Source: Niabella beijingensis (GTDB lineage Bacteria; Bacteroidota; Bacteroidia; Chitinophagales; Chitinophagaceae). Taken from it: a DNA stretch of 64,000 bases. The stretch spans positions 2,666,001 through 2,730,000 of the forward strand of contig NZ_JAIQDI010000002.1 in assembly GCF_020034665.1 (NCBI RefSeq). Direction: 5' to 3'. The notes beneath the pieces are model-generated. The model did no database searches. It was not told the origin of the DNA and worked only from the letters and a program-made list of their open reading frames with translations. Position numbers and translations under genes: made by a program. This document shows, piece by piece, positions 9,549 through 17,175 of the stretch (positions within the stretch are counted from its first letter, which is position 1; every line of letters begins with the position of its first letter).

Positions 9549-10226
9549 ATGGACGCTACTAATTCAACATACAAGTCAATATTGGTAATCGATGATCACA
9601 AAATGGTGGCCAACGGTATAAAATTAATAGCAGGCCCGTTATTTGAAACTTTTTACATGGCGCACGATGGCGCATCGGGTATGAGTCAGGCACTCCGGAA
9701 TTTCCCCGAGTTAATCATCGTAGATTTTTATCTTCCGGATATGCCTGGAGATTTACTCGTGCGGCAGCTAAAAGAAAAATTGCCCTCTGTCAAAATTATG
9801 GCCTATTCATTTTCCTACAGTTCTGATATAATCATAAAGATGTTAAAAGCCGGGATAGATGGTTATGTAATCAAACGGGAGGACGACAAGGAATTCATAA
9901 ATGCCATCCATCTGTTAATGCGGGGAAGGGATTATTTCTGCAAAGAGGCAAGAACACATATTATCAACCGTTTCTCAACTGCCACAGATGATTTTGCGCT
10001 CAAACACATTATTGGAAACACCAAATTCTCCGGCAAGGAAATCGAGCTGATTCGACTCTTATGCAAGCAGGTAACGACCAAGGAAATCAGCCGCTACCTA
10101 AATCTTTCGGAACGTACAATAGAACAGTACAGGAGCAATATTATGCGTAAGGTAAATGCCAAAACACTAGCGGGCATTATTAAGTTCGCGATTCAGAATG
10201 GTGTGATAATGGTTGATGAACTTTAG
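9549..10226 (+). CDS. LuxR/NarL-family response regulator
   Basis: The receiver domain (residues about 10-125) has acidic residues D15/D16, phospho-acceptor D59 in IIVDFYLPD and conserved K109. The C-terminal LuxR-type helix-turn-helix (about 160-222) contains FSGKEIELIRLLC and TTKEISRYLNLSERTIEQY. The 225-residue length is typical. It almost certainly takes phosphate from the histidine kinase encoded just upstream and binds DNA as a dimer. The convergent secreted RCC1 protein gene is an obvious neighbour but there is no direct evidence that it is a target. Confidence 0.92.
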   Translation: MDATNSTYKSILVIDDHKMVANGIKLIAGPLFETFYMAHDGASGMSQALRNFPELIIVDFYLPDMPGDLLVRQLKEKLPSVKIMAYSFSYSSDIIIKMLKAGIDGYVIKREDDKEFINAIHLLMRGRDYFCKEARTHIINRFSTATDDFALKHIIGNTKFSGKEIELIRLLCKQVTTKEISRYLNLSERTIEQYRSNIMRKVNAKTLAGIIKFAIQNGVIMVDEL

Positions 10227-10387
10227 TCAGGGGACAGCTATCTTGTCGCCTGGGATTCTGCTCAAAACGGCTTGAGATTTTGCAAGTACTTTGGCTACTT
10301 GACAGGTTCTATGACATGGGGGTATCCTCGTCCATTCAAGCGTTTAAAATAAAAGACCTGAACATCGAATAAATAAAGTGAATAAGA

Positions 10388-10436
10388 TAAAAAAGAGACC
10401 GAAACCCTGGCTTAAAAAAGCCCGGAGTCGATCTCT
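10388..10436 (-). terminator. Rho-independent terminator of the RCC1-protein gene
   Basis: On the minus strand AGAGATCGA pairs with the complementary CGGTCTCT arm, with an inner GGCTT/AAGCC stem, and the 3' arm is followed by a run of T. It lies about 45 bp after the stop of the minus-strand gene. Confidence 0.65.
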
Positions 10437-10477
10437 GCCTTTGTCCTTTAGTAAACCCTTTAGAGTCCCGGAATGTA

Positions 10478-12976
10478 TTATTCCTTTACTACTTTAACTA
10501 CTTTTGAAGAAGATCGGCTCCCGTCTTTATCAACCTGGGTCACTTTGATAAATACCTCTCCATTTCCAGCAAGTTCATCGGATTTTGATTTTCTACAGCT
10601 GAATAAGATGGCGGTAAGCCCGCACATAATAACAAGTGTAAAAGGCAAGCGAAGTTTACGCTTTCTGAACACACCTATAGAGCCCAGCGTTAACATGCCA
10701 ATTCCCAGTATAGAAGCGAGTGTGTTACCGGTCATATCCTTTGTGAATTCGTACTGTATCGTTTTATCTGAATTTCCATCCTGTGCAGCTGACTTAACCG
10801 TTCCTACGCTTATGAAGTCAACGCCGTTTATTGAAGCCTCTATATCAAAATGATCATTATAGTTTTCATTTTCGGTTGTCCAGGTCACTTTCAAACTATT
10901 TCCGGTCCATTTTGCGCCGATAGTACCAAATACAACCGGCAGTACTGCAGGATCGTTAGAAATTCCTATATTAACAATACTGGTGGTGCTATTGTCTGCA
11001 GCTGCACTTAAGTCGCCCAGATTCACTATACCGGTCCGGTTGGACGGGTCTGCTGTTGAACCGGAACCACGGTTTACTCCGGTATAACCATACCCGTTAG
11101 CAGGTATATCGGCACTTGCAAGAATTGCTCCCTGAGTTTGAGGAGTATTAGTAAGTATTAGTGAATAGCCCCCCGATGCCGTTAATAAACTTTTACTTAT
11201 AACTAACTCAAAAGTGCCATCATCATTTATTTTTATTGAAGTTATTACTTTGCCATCCGGGCCCACAAGGTTGGCCCACATATCATTAGACATACCCGTT
11301 TCTCCGGGGCCCTGTACAGCATTACCATTTGCGTCATTCCAAATACTCCCAGGTATGGTAACAGTCGGGGTACACACGGCTGACAGAAAGCGCCGGCTTT
11401 CCGTAACCGTTCCGCAGGATGGGGTTGATACTGTATAGCTTACTACAACCGGTGTATTGGCCGGAGTGGCGGCTGTAAAATGAAGCACATTATCGGTAAG
11501 TGTGACATAAGCACCGCCGCTGGTGATGGAAAGCGTTCCTCCGGCAGGCGTCGGACTAAGCACTACAGAAGTTCCTACGCAAATTTCGCCATTATCATTT
11601 ATGGAAGGCGATCCTGAAACATTGATTTTAGGAGCCTGTGTAGCCAGGCCACAAAGGCTTAGAAGGTTGGATTCAAAAGAGTAGTTGCTGGTGTAATAAC
11701 TGGCATTAGTACCATCTCCCATGCTTCCATATATCTTGTGCCCCGCGTAACCAAAACTGGAACGACAGGCGTTCACCACTAAAGTCGTATGTCCCCCTGT
11801 CTCTACCCCCTCAATATTGCTCGTGGCCAGATCCGCAGGTTGACCAGGATTAAGACTACCATCTGTTCTTCCCAGCATACCTCCATTCTGCTCTCCCCAA
11901 CAAAATATCTGATGATTTTGTTTATTGATCACATTGATAGCCGCATAGTTAGGATCATGCTCATTGGGCGATATCCACAGGATATCGTCCATAGGGTTGC
12001 CAACCGCATATTGTGGCCGTACCCAGGAGGTACGGATTGTAGTAGTGAAATCCCCGAGCTGCCTGTGGGCGTTATAGCCCATGGAAAAAAGCTTACCGTT
12101 TTCATAAAGGACATAATAAGACACACCGCTGGTATAATCATTTGCAACACCTATCATTTTAATAGGCCCGTCAGAGGTGGAAGGCGGTGTCATTAAAGTA
12201 GCACGGTTCCTGGTAACCTGAGCAGTTCCATCACCAAGATATGTTCTTTGGCCCCAGGTGTAAAGCTCCCCCGTGTTGGTTAGCGCGAAAAATGCACCAT
12301 AGCCTCCCCTGGTGGCAACAACGCCCGTGAGATTGCTTCCGTCGGCTTTGGTTACCCTGGCCCAAGAAGTAAAACCACTGGCGCCATCCCCACGCATACT
12401 GGCGTTATAGGTGGTTAGCACCCATACATCCCCGCTGCAAGTTGTAATAGCCAGGTTCTGATAAGTTCCAAAAAGCATCTTTATATCGAGAGGGCTTACT
12501 CCCGGTGGAAGACCCAGGGCTATTTTTCCAAAGGCGGCTGTATTTTTTACACCGGTATTTACTACTTGAGCAACGGCGCCCCAGGCCCACAGTCCATCCG
12601 TGGTTAACAATATGGTCTGGGGGGCTGTAGTGTAATTTCCCCCCAGGGTAACTTTTAGAGGGGTACCTGTAAGCCCGGGAAAGTTAATACCGTTAATAGC
12701 CGTCGGAGTTAGCAAATTGCCACTACCGTCATATTTTGAACGAGCCCCCCATATCTTCAGTTCTCCGGTTGTTTCACGGGCAGTAGAGGTGTGAAAACCG
12801 GATACGAAGTTATCATACTCAATAGTGGCAGCCCCTGTAGCATTAACTCCATAATTGGCATAGTTGGTACCCGGGCATCCCAGTCCACCGCTGCCACACT
12901 GGGCATTAGCGCACATGGGAAGGGCAAAAGAAGAAACCAGGAAACTGAGAAGCAACATATGAGTAGTTGGCTTCAT
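10478..12976 (-). CDS. Large secreted RCC1-repeat protein with SdrD B-like domain and C-terminal membrane segments
   Basis: The chosen ATG gives a standard signal peptide (MKPTTHMLLLSFLVSSFALP...ANAQC); an ATG 19 codons upstream (13033) is also open. Residues about 70-430 hold degenerate RCC1/beta-propeller repeats with recurring LxxWG and GxLYTWG motifs (LKIWGAR, LWAWGAV, ELYTWGQR, KLFSMGYN, IFCWGEQ). An Ig-like module follows, then an SdrD B-type domain (GSIWNDANGNAVQGPGE), a cell-surface fold in adhesins. The C-terminus has two hydrophobic stretches separated by a basic stop (FRKRKLR), the second ending in LFSC, then a soluble 40-residue tail. The role is probably surface display or adhesion; not an enzyme as far as I can see. 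Confidence 0.8.
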   Translation of the reverse strand: MKPTTHMLLLSFLVSSFALPMCANAQCGSGGLGCPGTNYANYGVNATGAATIEYDNFVSGFHTSTARETTGELKIWGARSKYDGSGNLLTPTAINGINFPGLTGTPLKVTLGGNYTTAPQTILLTTDGLWAWGAVAQVVNTGVKNTAAFGKIALGLPPGVSPLDIKMLFGTYQNLAITTCSGDVWVLTTYNASMRGDGASGFTSWARVTKADGSNLTGVVATRGGYGAFFALTNTGELYTWGQRTYLGDGTAQVTRNRATLMTPPSTSDGPIKMIGVANDYTSGVSYYVLYENGKLFSMGYNAHRQLGDFTTTIRTSWVRPQYAVGNPMDDILWISPNEHDPNYAAINVINKQNHQIFCWGEQNGGMLGRTDGSLNPGQPADLATSNIEGVETGGHTTLVVNACRSSFGYAGHKIYGSMGDGTNASYYTSNYSFESNLLSLCGLATQAPKINVSGSPSINDNGEICVGTSVVLSPTPAGGTLSITSGGAYVTLTDNVLHFTAATPANTPVVVSYTVSTPSCGTVTESRRFLSAVCTPTVTIPGSIWNDANGNAVQGPGETGMSNDMWANLVGPDGKVITSIKINDDGTFELVISKSLLTASGGYSLILTNTPQTQGAILASADIPANGYGYTGVNRGSGSTADPSNRTGIVNLGDLSAAADNSTTSIVNIGISNDPAVLPVVFGTIGAKWTGNSLKVTWTTENENYNDHFDIEASINGVDFISVGTVKSAAQDGNSDKTIQYEFTKDMTGNTLASILGIGMLTLGSIGVFRKRKLRLPFTLVIMCGLTAILFSCRKSKSDELAGNGEVFIKVTQVDKDGSRSSSKVVKVVKE

Positions 12977-13033
12977 TTTAAAAATGAGATTTTTGTTTCG
13001 AAGCTGGTAAGCTTTGGATAATGACACTTTCAT

Positions 13034-13543
13034 ATTTTGTTTAGTTTAATAGTTTTGTTGGGCTTCCAATTTGAGATCTGCATTTTTAGAGCAAACCCAT
13101 AACAGATAGTAATTTGCAGTAATTGTTAAGAACAACATATTATTGCTGCAATCTACAGGTTGTTAAAAACGTGTAAAAAAAGAATAGTATAACTTGAATA
13201 TCTCTTATGAAAAAATACGATAAGGCAGGAGTGATATTATTATCAAACAACTGTCTCGGTCTGAAAACTTATCCTTTTTAATAGTTCCCAATAAAGCTCA
13301 GAAAAAATCAGGCAATCATTTAAGCTAAGCCTGAACCTTGCGGTAGCATCAAATTATCACTTGGAGACACGAACGCTACTACAATAGCAAAGTTTTTTTA
13401 AGCGGATCGATATTCCAGAAACGTTGTGCACAAATGCTGCAACCACCTACATCCAATCCGGAAAAATTCATTTTTTATAATTTGGAGATGTTAAAACGCA
13501 CCGATCCCAAAGAAGCATTTTCCCTCATCATAGCAGACATGCG
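13034..13543. other. Intergenic region upstream of the RCC1-protein gene
   Basis: AT-rich with no long open frame. It must hold the promoter of the minus-strand RCC1-protein gene. A short open piece near 13489-13560 in a different frame from the nuclease-fold remnant may be the frameshifted upstream part of that gene. Confidence 0.3.
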
Positions 13544-13909
13544 ATGGAGCTGCAGCATCTCCCCTCCAATGCTATAAAAAATAAATTCTACGACCAGGTA
13601 GCTTTTAAGGTGCGACCAGGTCTTTTTGAAACTACCGGAAAGGCGGGTGTATTTGATTATTATGATGTAGTGTTCCGGACAGAAGATGAAGCAGAATATG
13701 TTCCTGAAATGGGAGACGCTTATCACACCACGGACGCCGGTACACCCCGGGCAAACAAAACCGCTTATTATAAAACCTACTGGCGTACGCACCAGATGTC
13801 GGATCACCTACCAATGTGGGTGGAAATTTCGATCGCTCATACGGATCAGTACCTATCATCCAGGCTGCTGCCTCCCCAGGAACCAGATCCCTTAAATCCC
13901 GAGACTTAG
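13544..13909 (+). pseudogene. Truncated endonuclease/exonuclease/phosphatase-family gene (C-terminal part only)
   Basis: The 121-codon frame ends with the EEP-fold signature YWRTHQMSDHLPMWVEI, where the SDH box carries the catalytic histidine, preceded by a KNKFYDQVAFK core strand. A complete EEP protein needs about 250-350 residues with an N-terminal metal-binding Asn/Glu motif, which is missing: upstream sequence in this frame has no start and the preceding codons fit only in another frame. I read it as the 3' relic of a deleted or frameshifted gene beside the accessory TA/integrase patch. A short functional protein from the internal ATG is unlikely. Confidence 0.65.
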
Positions 13910-13987
13910 CTATAGTCACTACTAACTAATTATAAGATACTTATCATTCCAAATGGCACTCTGATTTTTAATGTAATCAAATTTGCT

Positions 13988-13995
13988 TACATTTG
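13988..13995 (+). promoter_or_regulatory. Possible TAnnTTTG -7 element at the TA operon
   Basis: TACATTTG matches the Bacteroidota -7 consensus and ends only 4 bases before the antitoxin ATG, which would give a leaderless or nearly leaderless transcript. A second TTTGC sits just upstream. It could be self-regulated by the helix-turn-helix protein. Confidence 0.3.
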
Positions 13996-13999
13996 TAAT

Positions 14000-14488
14000 A
14001 TGAACAAGCAATTGGAAAAATACAAGGGGATCCATCCTGGTATTATTTTGATGCGGGAGTTGGAAAAACGCTCCCTCAAACAAAGTCCTTTTGCCACAAC
14101 TTTAGGAGAACATCGGCAAACCTTCAATGCAATTGTAAAAGGCAAAAGGAACATACCCACAGCATTGGCGCTTAAAATTGAAAAAGAACTGCAGCTGGAG
14201 GAAGGAACCTTTGTGCTGCTACAAGCTTTTTACGATATCGAAAGGGAAAAAGAAAAGCTGACAGGGCATACTCCTGATTTATCAAAGCTGCGGAAATCTC
14301 TTTTCTGGGACACCAATATCAACCACATCAACTGGCAGAAGCAATCCAACGCAGTAATCCGACGGGTATATGAACGGGGTAACGATAGCGAAAAAAAAGA
14401 AATCTTTCGTTTCTATGGCCAGTCAAAAATCAATGCAGCACTCAACAGTCAAAAAACAGCACCTATGCAACTACACCATAAACCTTAA
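14000..14488 (+). CDS. HigA-like helix-turn-helix protein (putative antitoxin)
   Basis: The 162-residue protein begins with IHPGIILMRELEKR followed by an XRE-type helix-turn-helix over about residues 20-72 (QSPFATTLGEHRQTFNAIVKGKRNIP). This is the arrangement of plasmid-maintenance antidote proteins of the HigA/VapI group. The C-terminal 90 residues are charged and unrecognised and may contact the toxin. It is followed after 5 bp by an AbiEii-type nucleotidyltransferase gene, so the pair looks like a toxin-antitoxin or abortive-infection operon in which this protein represses transcription and neutralises its partner. The classical AbiEi fold is not seen, so this is a non-standard antitoxin for an AbiEii toxin. 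Confidence 0.75.
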   Translation: MNKQLEKYKGIHPGIILMRELEKRSLKQSPFATTLGEHRQTFNAIVKGKRNIPTALALKIEKELQLEEGTFVLLQAFYDIEREKEKLTGHTPDLSKLRKSLFWDTNINHINWQKQSNAVIRRVYERGNDSEKKEIFRFYGQSKINAALNSQKTAPMQLHHKP

Positions 14489-14493
14489 AATTC

Positions 14494-15138
14494 ATGCTAT
14501 ATTACAATACTGTAAACAACCTGTTGAAAAAAGCCTTGCACATCTTAATGAAAGCCACGGAATTTGATTCGTTCCGTTTAGTCGGAGGTACAGCATTAAG
14601 CCTGCAGCTGGGGCATAGGATCTCTGTAGATATTGACCTGTTTACAGATGCTCCATATGGCAGTATCGATTTTAAAAGAATAGAGGAGTTCCTGGAAGGC
14701 ACTTTTAAAAATGTAGATTCATTCTCCGGCGCTCAGCCGGCTATCGGCAAGTCCTACTCCATTGGTCCGGATCCGGAAAACAATATTAAGTTGGACGTCT
14801 ACTATACAGACGCCTTTATTCAGCCCCCAAAAATCGAAGACGATATCCGCTTGGCCACCCCAGAAGAAATCATTGCTATGAAGCTCGATGTAGTACAACG
14901 GGGCGGCCGCAAAAAAGATTTCTGGGATCTGCATGAACTCTTATCAGCATACCCCATTAATACAATGCTGGTGCTCCACCAGCAACGCTATCCTTACAGC
15001 CATGATAAAGCACTGATCCTACGCAATTTTACTGATTTCAGTATCGCTGATGAAGATTTTGATCCAATCTGCCTTAATGGGAAGCATTGGGAATTTATAA
15101 AAGAAGATATTGAAGATGCAGTCAAAGAAACCAGCTAA
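14494..15138 (+). CDS. AbiEii/AbiGii-family nucleotidyltransferase (putative toxin)
   Basis: The 214-residue protein shows the nucleotidyltransferase signature RLVGGTALSLQLGHR near residues 28-42, followed by the metal-binding DID at 46-48 (SVDIDLF). A later ATPEEIIAMKLDV and KKDFWDLHELL fit the rest of the AbiEii/MenT-like fold. Characterised relatives add nucleotides to tRNA acceptor ends and so block translation until countered by the antitoxin. The gene lies 5 bp after the HigA-like gene and next to a tRNA-linked integrase, consistent with a mobile defence or stabilisation module. The protein has the length of a minimal, single-domain version. Confidence 0.82.
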   Translation: MLYYNTVNNLLKKALHILMKATEFDSFRLVGGTALSLQLGHRISVDIDLFTDAPYGSIDFKRIEEFLEGTFKNVDSFSGAQPAIGKSYSIGPDPENNIKLDVYYTDAFIQPPKIEDDIRLATPEEIIAMKLDVVQRGGRKKDFWDLHELLSAYPINTMLVLHQQRYPYSHDKALILRNFTDFSIADEDFDPICLNGKHWEFIKEDIEDAVKETS

Positions 15139-15155
15139 AACAGCCAGGTTAAATG

Positions 15156-15191
15156 AACCGCGATATCCTTGCAAAACTGTCGGTTTTTTTT
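15156..15191 (+). terminator. Possible terminator after the TA operon
   Basis: AACCG and CGGTT can pair over a 20-base loop, and the 3' arm runs into eight T residues. It starts 18 bp after the toxin stop codon. The T-run is strong but the stem is weak. Confidence 0.4.
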
Positions 15192-15571
15192 ATCTGTTTA
15201 CAATACACAGCTCCCCAAAACCTTTCAATCGCTCAATTATCAAAAAAAACCTACCCATCTTACCTGGCATTTATCAAACATAAAATCTGCCTCATTTACA
15301 GCACATTTTCAAATCTTACCCGGAAGTTACCCGCTTCTTACCCGACTTACCCATTTGAGGTAAGATAGGTAATATCTTCTTAAGGTATTTTTCATCTTAC
15401 CCAGTGTATATTAATTTAGTTATCAAATAATTACATACAACTGGGTAAGATGGTAAGATATTTTGTATTTTTTGGTTTTGGACTTCCGTTTTGTGGACAT
15501 TTTCAGCAGGACTTCACTCCACAAAATAGCTTCTTTCGTGGACATTGCGCGACCTTAACCGGTATAAAAAA
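15192..15571. other. Intergenic region with repeated CTTACCC/GGGTAAG motifs
   Basis: CTTACC-type hexamers or their complements occur at least six times between about 15255 and 15460. The clearest are two arms, TCTTACCCAG (15395-15404) and CTGGGTAAGA (15441-15450), a perfect 10-bp inverted repeat with a 36-bp spacer. Two short open frames across it are low-complexity readings of these repeats, not genes. The block sits immediately downstream of the recombinase gene and could be recombinase binding sites or a degenerate element end. Confidence 0.4.
15395..15450. repeat. 10-bp perfect inverted repeat beside the recombinase gene
   Basis: Arms TCTTACCCAG and CTGGGTAAGA lie 36 bp apart; GTAT and ATAC just inside the arms extend the symmetry. 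The AT-rich spacer and position 120 bp from the recombinase stop suggest a protein-binding site. Confidence 0.5.
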
Positions 15572-16615
15572 TTAGAGTGTTGGAAAAGCATTCAGCAATT
15601 CATCACTATCGTAAATTCCTAGGTCTTTTAGATATTCATTTACCATATCAAGAGAATGATGCCTTAACTGCAGCTGTAACTCTTTAATATTAATTCCGGC
15701 CTTTACCGCTTTAACGACACCTGTATGCTTCCAGCTATAAACAGAATAATTCCCGGTAATATTCAGTTGCTTCAAAAGTTTGGTATGTTCATAATTTAGC
15801 CAGTTATGCCCAACCTGCACTTTTCCCGGCTTCTTATTTCTGCCAAAAACATAGTAATGTGACGGAAAGTCTTTCAGAAATTGCAATTGCTCCATAAGCT
15901 GCCGGGGGATTCTGACCCTGGCGGTACGATCATTTTTACTATCCTCCCCATGTATTTCAATAGTTGATCTTCCAAAATCAATGGCACTTATTTTCAGGAA
16001 ACGCTGTTCTTTAGGACGGATATAGCAATAGTATAACAATTGAATGCCCAGCCACACTTGTTTTTGGATTTCTATACTTTTAAAAGCAGCTATCTGTTCA
16101 TCATCAAAATAATGCTTGGATCTTCTTTTAAGCTTCTTCGTTTTTACTTTTGGAACAGGATTGTCTTCTAGCAGGTCAAACCCGATTGCTTTATCATATA
16201 ATGTATGCAGCTCGTTTCTATACTTATTGAGCTTGTTCTTGGATGCCTCCCGTTCCAACAGCCAAACAATAAAATTGTGAACAATTTCCGTTGTGGCCAT
16301 TGCTGGACTCAAATCGCCTAAAAATTCAGAAAATGAATCTGCCACCGTTGCATAAGCCCTGCGGGTAGACAGCCTCCATTCCCCCGCATTAAGAATAATT
16401 GCTCTTTTTAACGGGTTTGTTTTCCAGTCATCTTTTGATTCTGTGGAGGTACCAGGTACAGTCTCGGTTTCTTTAGAATCAGCATCAGTAATCGTTTCCA
16501 AAAACGTATTCCGATTTGGCAAAAAGTTGTTCCATCCTATCTGTAAGGTCCCGGAATAATTGGTTTCATAAGCAACAGAAACTGGTGCAAAAATTTTTTT
16601 TTCTTGTGTGTTCAT
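15572..16615 (-). CDS. Tyrosine recombinase/integrase
   Basis: The protein has about 347 residues from the chosen ATG; an alternative ATG lies 7 codons upstream at 16636. It carries an N-terminal SAM-like core-binding domain and a C-terminal catalytic domain. Box I arginine is in YYCYIRPKE (near residue 200). Box II reads YSWKHTG, where the usual H-x-L-R-H is changed to Y-x-W-K-H. LRHHSLDMVNEYL supplies the final His and nucleophilic Tyr. I recall such K-H-T box II variants in other Bacteroidota recombinases, so the enzyme may still be active. It starts about 90 bp from an initiator tRNA gene, the usual arrangement for tRNA-targeting integrative elements. Confidence 0.85.
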   Translation of the reverse strand: MNTQEKKIFAPVSVAYETNYSGTLQIGWNNFLPNRNTFLETITDADSKETETVPGTSTESKDDWKTNPLKRAIILNAGEWRLSTRRAYATVADSFSEFLGDLSPAMATTEIVHNFIVWLLEREASKNKLNKYRNELHTLYDKAIGFDLLEDNPVPKVKTKKLKRRSKHYFDDEQIAAFKSIEIQKQVWLGIQLLYYCYIRPKEQRFLKISAIDFGRSTIEIHGEDSKNDRTARVRIPRQLMEQLQFLKDFPSHYYVFGRNKKPGKVQVGHNWLNYEHTKLLKQLNITGNYSVYSWKHTGVVKAVKAGINIKELQLQLRHHSLDMVNEYLKDLGIYDSDELLNAFPTL

Positions 16616-16705
16616 AGCAACATTTTTGCGACACACAAGTGGTTAACAATCTAAAAAGAAATACAGCGTAACGATCTAATAATCACTACGCTGTATCAAT
16701 TTGTG

Positions 16706-16777
<72 letters not shown>

Positions 16778-16798
16778 CTGCAAATATAGAAAGAAATT

Positions 16799-16831
16799 CC
16801 GAGACTGCAAAAGCATTTCGGTTTTTTGTTT
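16799..16831 (+). terminator. Terminator-like hairpin without an obvious upstream gene
   Basis: CCGAGACTGC pairs with GCATTTCGG (one bulge, AAAA loop) and is followed by six T residues on the plus strand. The last plus-strand gene ends 1.6 kb upstream, so it may insulate the riboswitch from read-through or end an unseen transcript. Confidence 0.45.
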
Positions 16832-16922
16832 TAAAAAAGTTTACGTAGATGGAGATTTGCTGCTGTATTCCAGTAAATACGGCTGATGAAAAATAACCGG
16901 TTATTTTTTAAAACAAAATCAA

Positions 16923-16930
16923 TAGTTTTG
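16923..16930 (+). promoter_or_regulatory. Bacteroidota -7 promoter element (TAGTTTTG) before the TPP riboswitch
   Basis: It matches TAnnTTTG and lies about 90 bp before the riboswitch P1 stem. A clear -33 TTTG is not present at the usual distance, so the call rests on the -7 match and position. Confidence 0.4.
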
Positions 16931-17018
16931 CGCCGTTATTTTCAAACAGGAGATAATGTTTGATGCCGGTCATCAAACACAATGAGATTTTCAATGTCTG
17001 CTTTTCACGGCAGACTGG

Positions 17019-17107
17019 TTCCCGGGGTGCTTGATCCCCCGCGCAGGCGGGGAGGACGGCTGAGATAATACCCGTAAACCTGATCAGGGTAATGCCTGCG
17101 CAGGGAA
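17019..17107 (+). ncRNA. TPP (thiamine pyrophosphate) riboswitch
   Basis: All conserved THI-box parts are present in order: P1 arm TTCCC, GGGGTGC, an extended GC-rich P3 arm (about 17031-17058), GGCTGAGAT, ATACCC, ACCTGATCAGG, TAATGCCTGCGCAGG and the closing P1 arm GGGAA. It senses TPP and is expected to turn off the TonB-dependent receptor gene that begins 69 bp downstream when thiamine is plentiful. The closing GGGAA arm can also pair with TTCCC at 17133-17137, just ahead of a T-rich stretch, which may be part of the expression platform. Confidence 0.95.
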
Positions 17108-17175
17108 GGATGGCTCCTTTCTTTTTCAGCATTTCCCTCTCATTATTTTTTTAATTTTTAAAATGAAAAAAACAA

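Noticed and set aside
15153..15368. Two short plus frames after the AbiEii gene
   Set aside because: They read through the CTTACC-rich repeat block and the terminator T-run.
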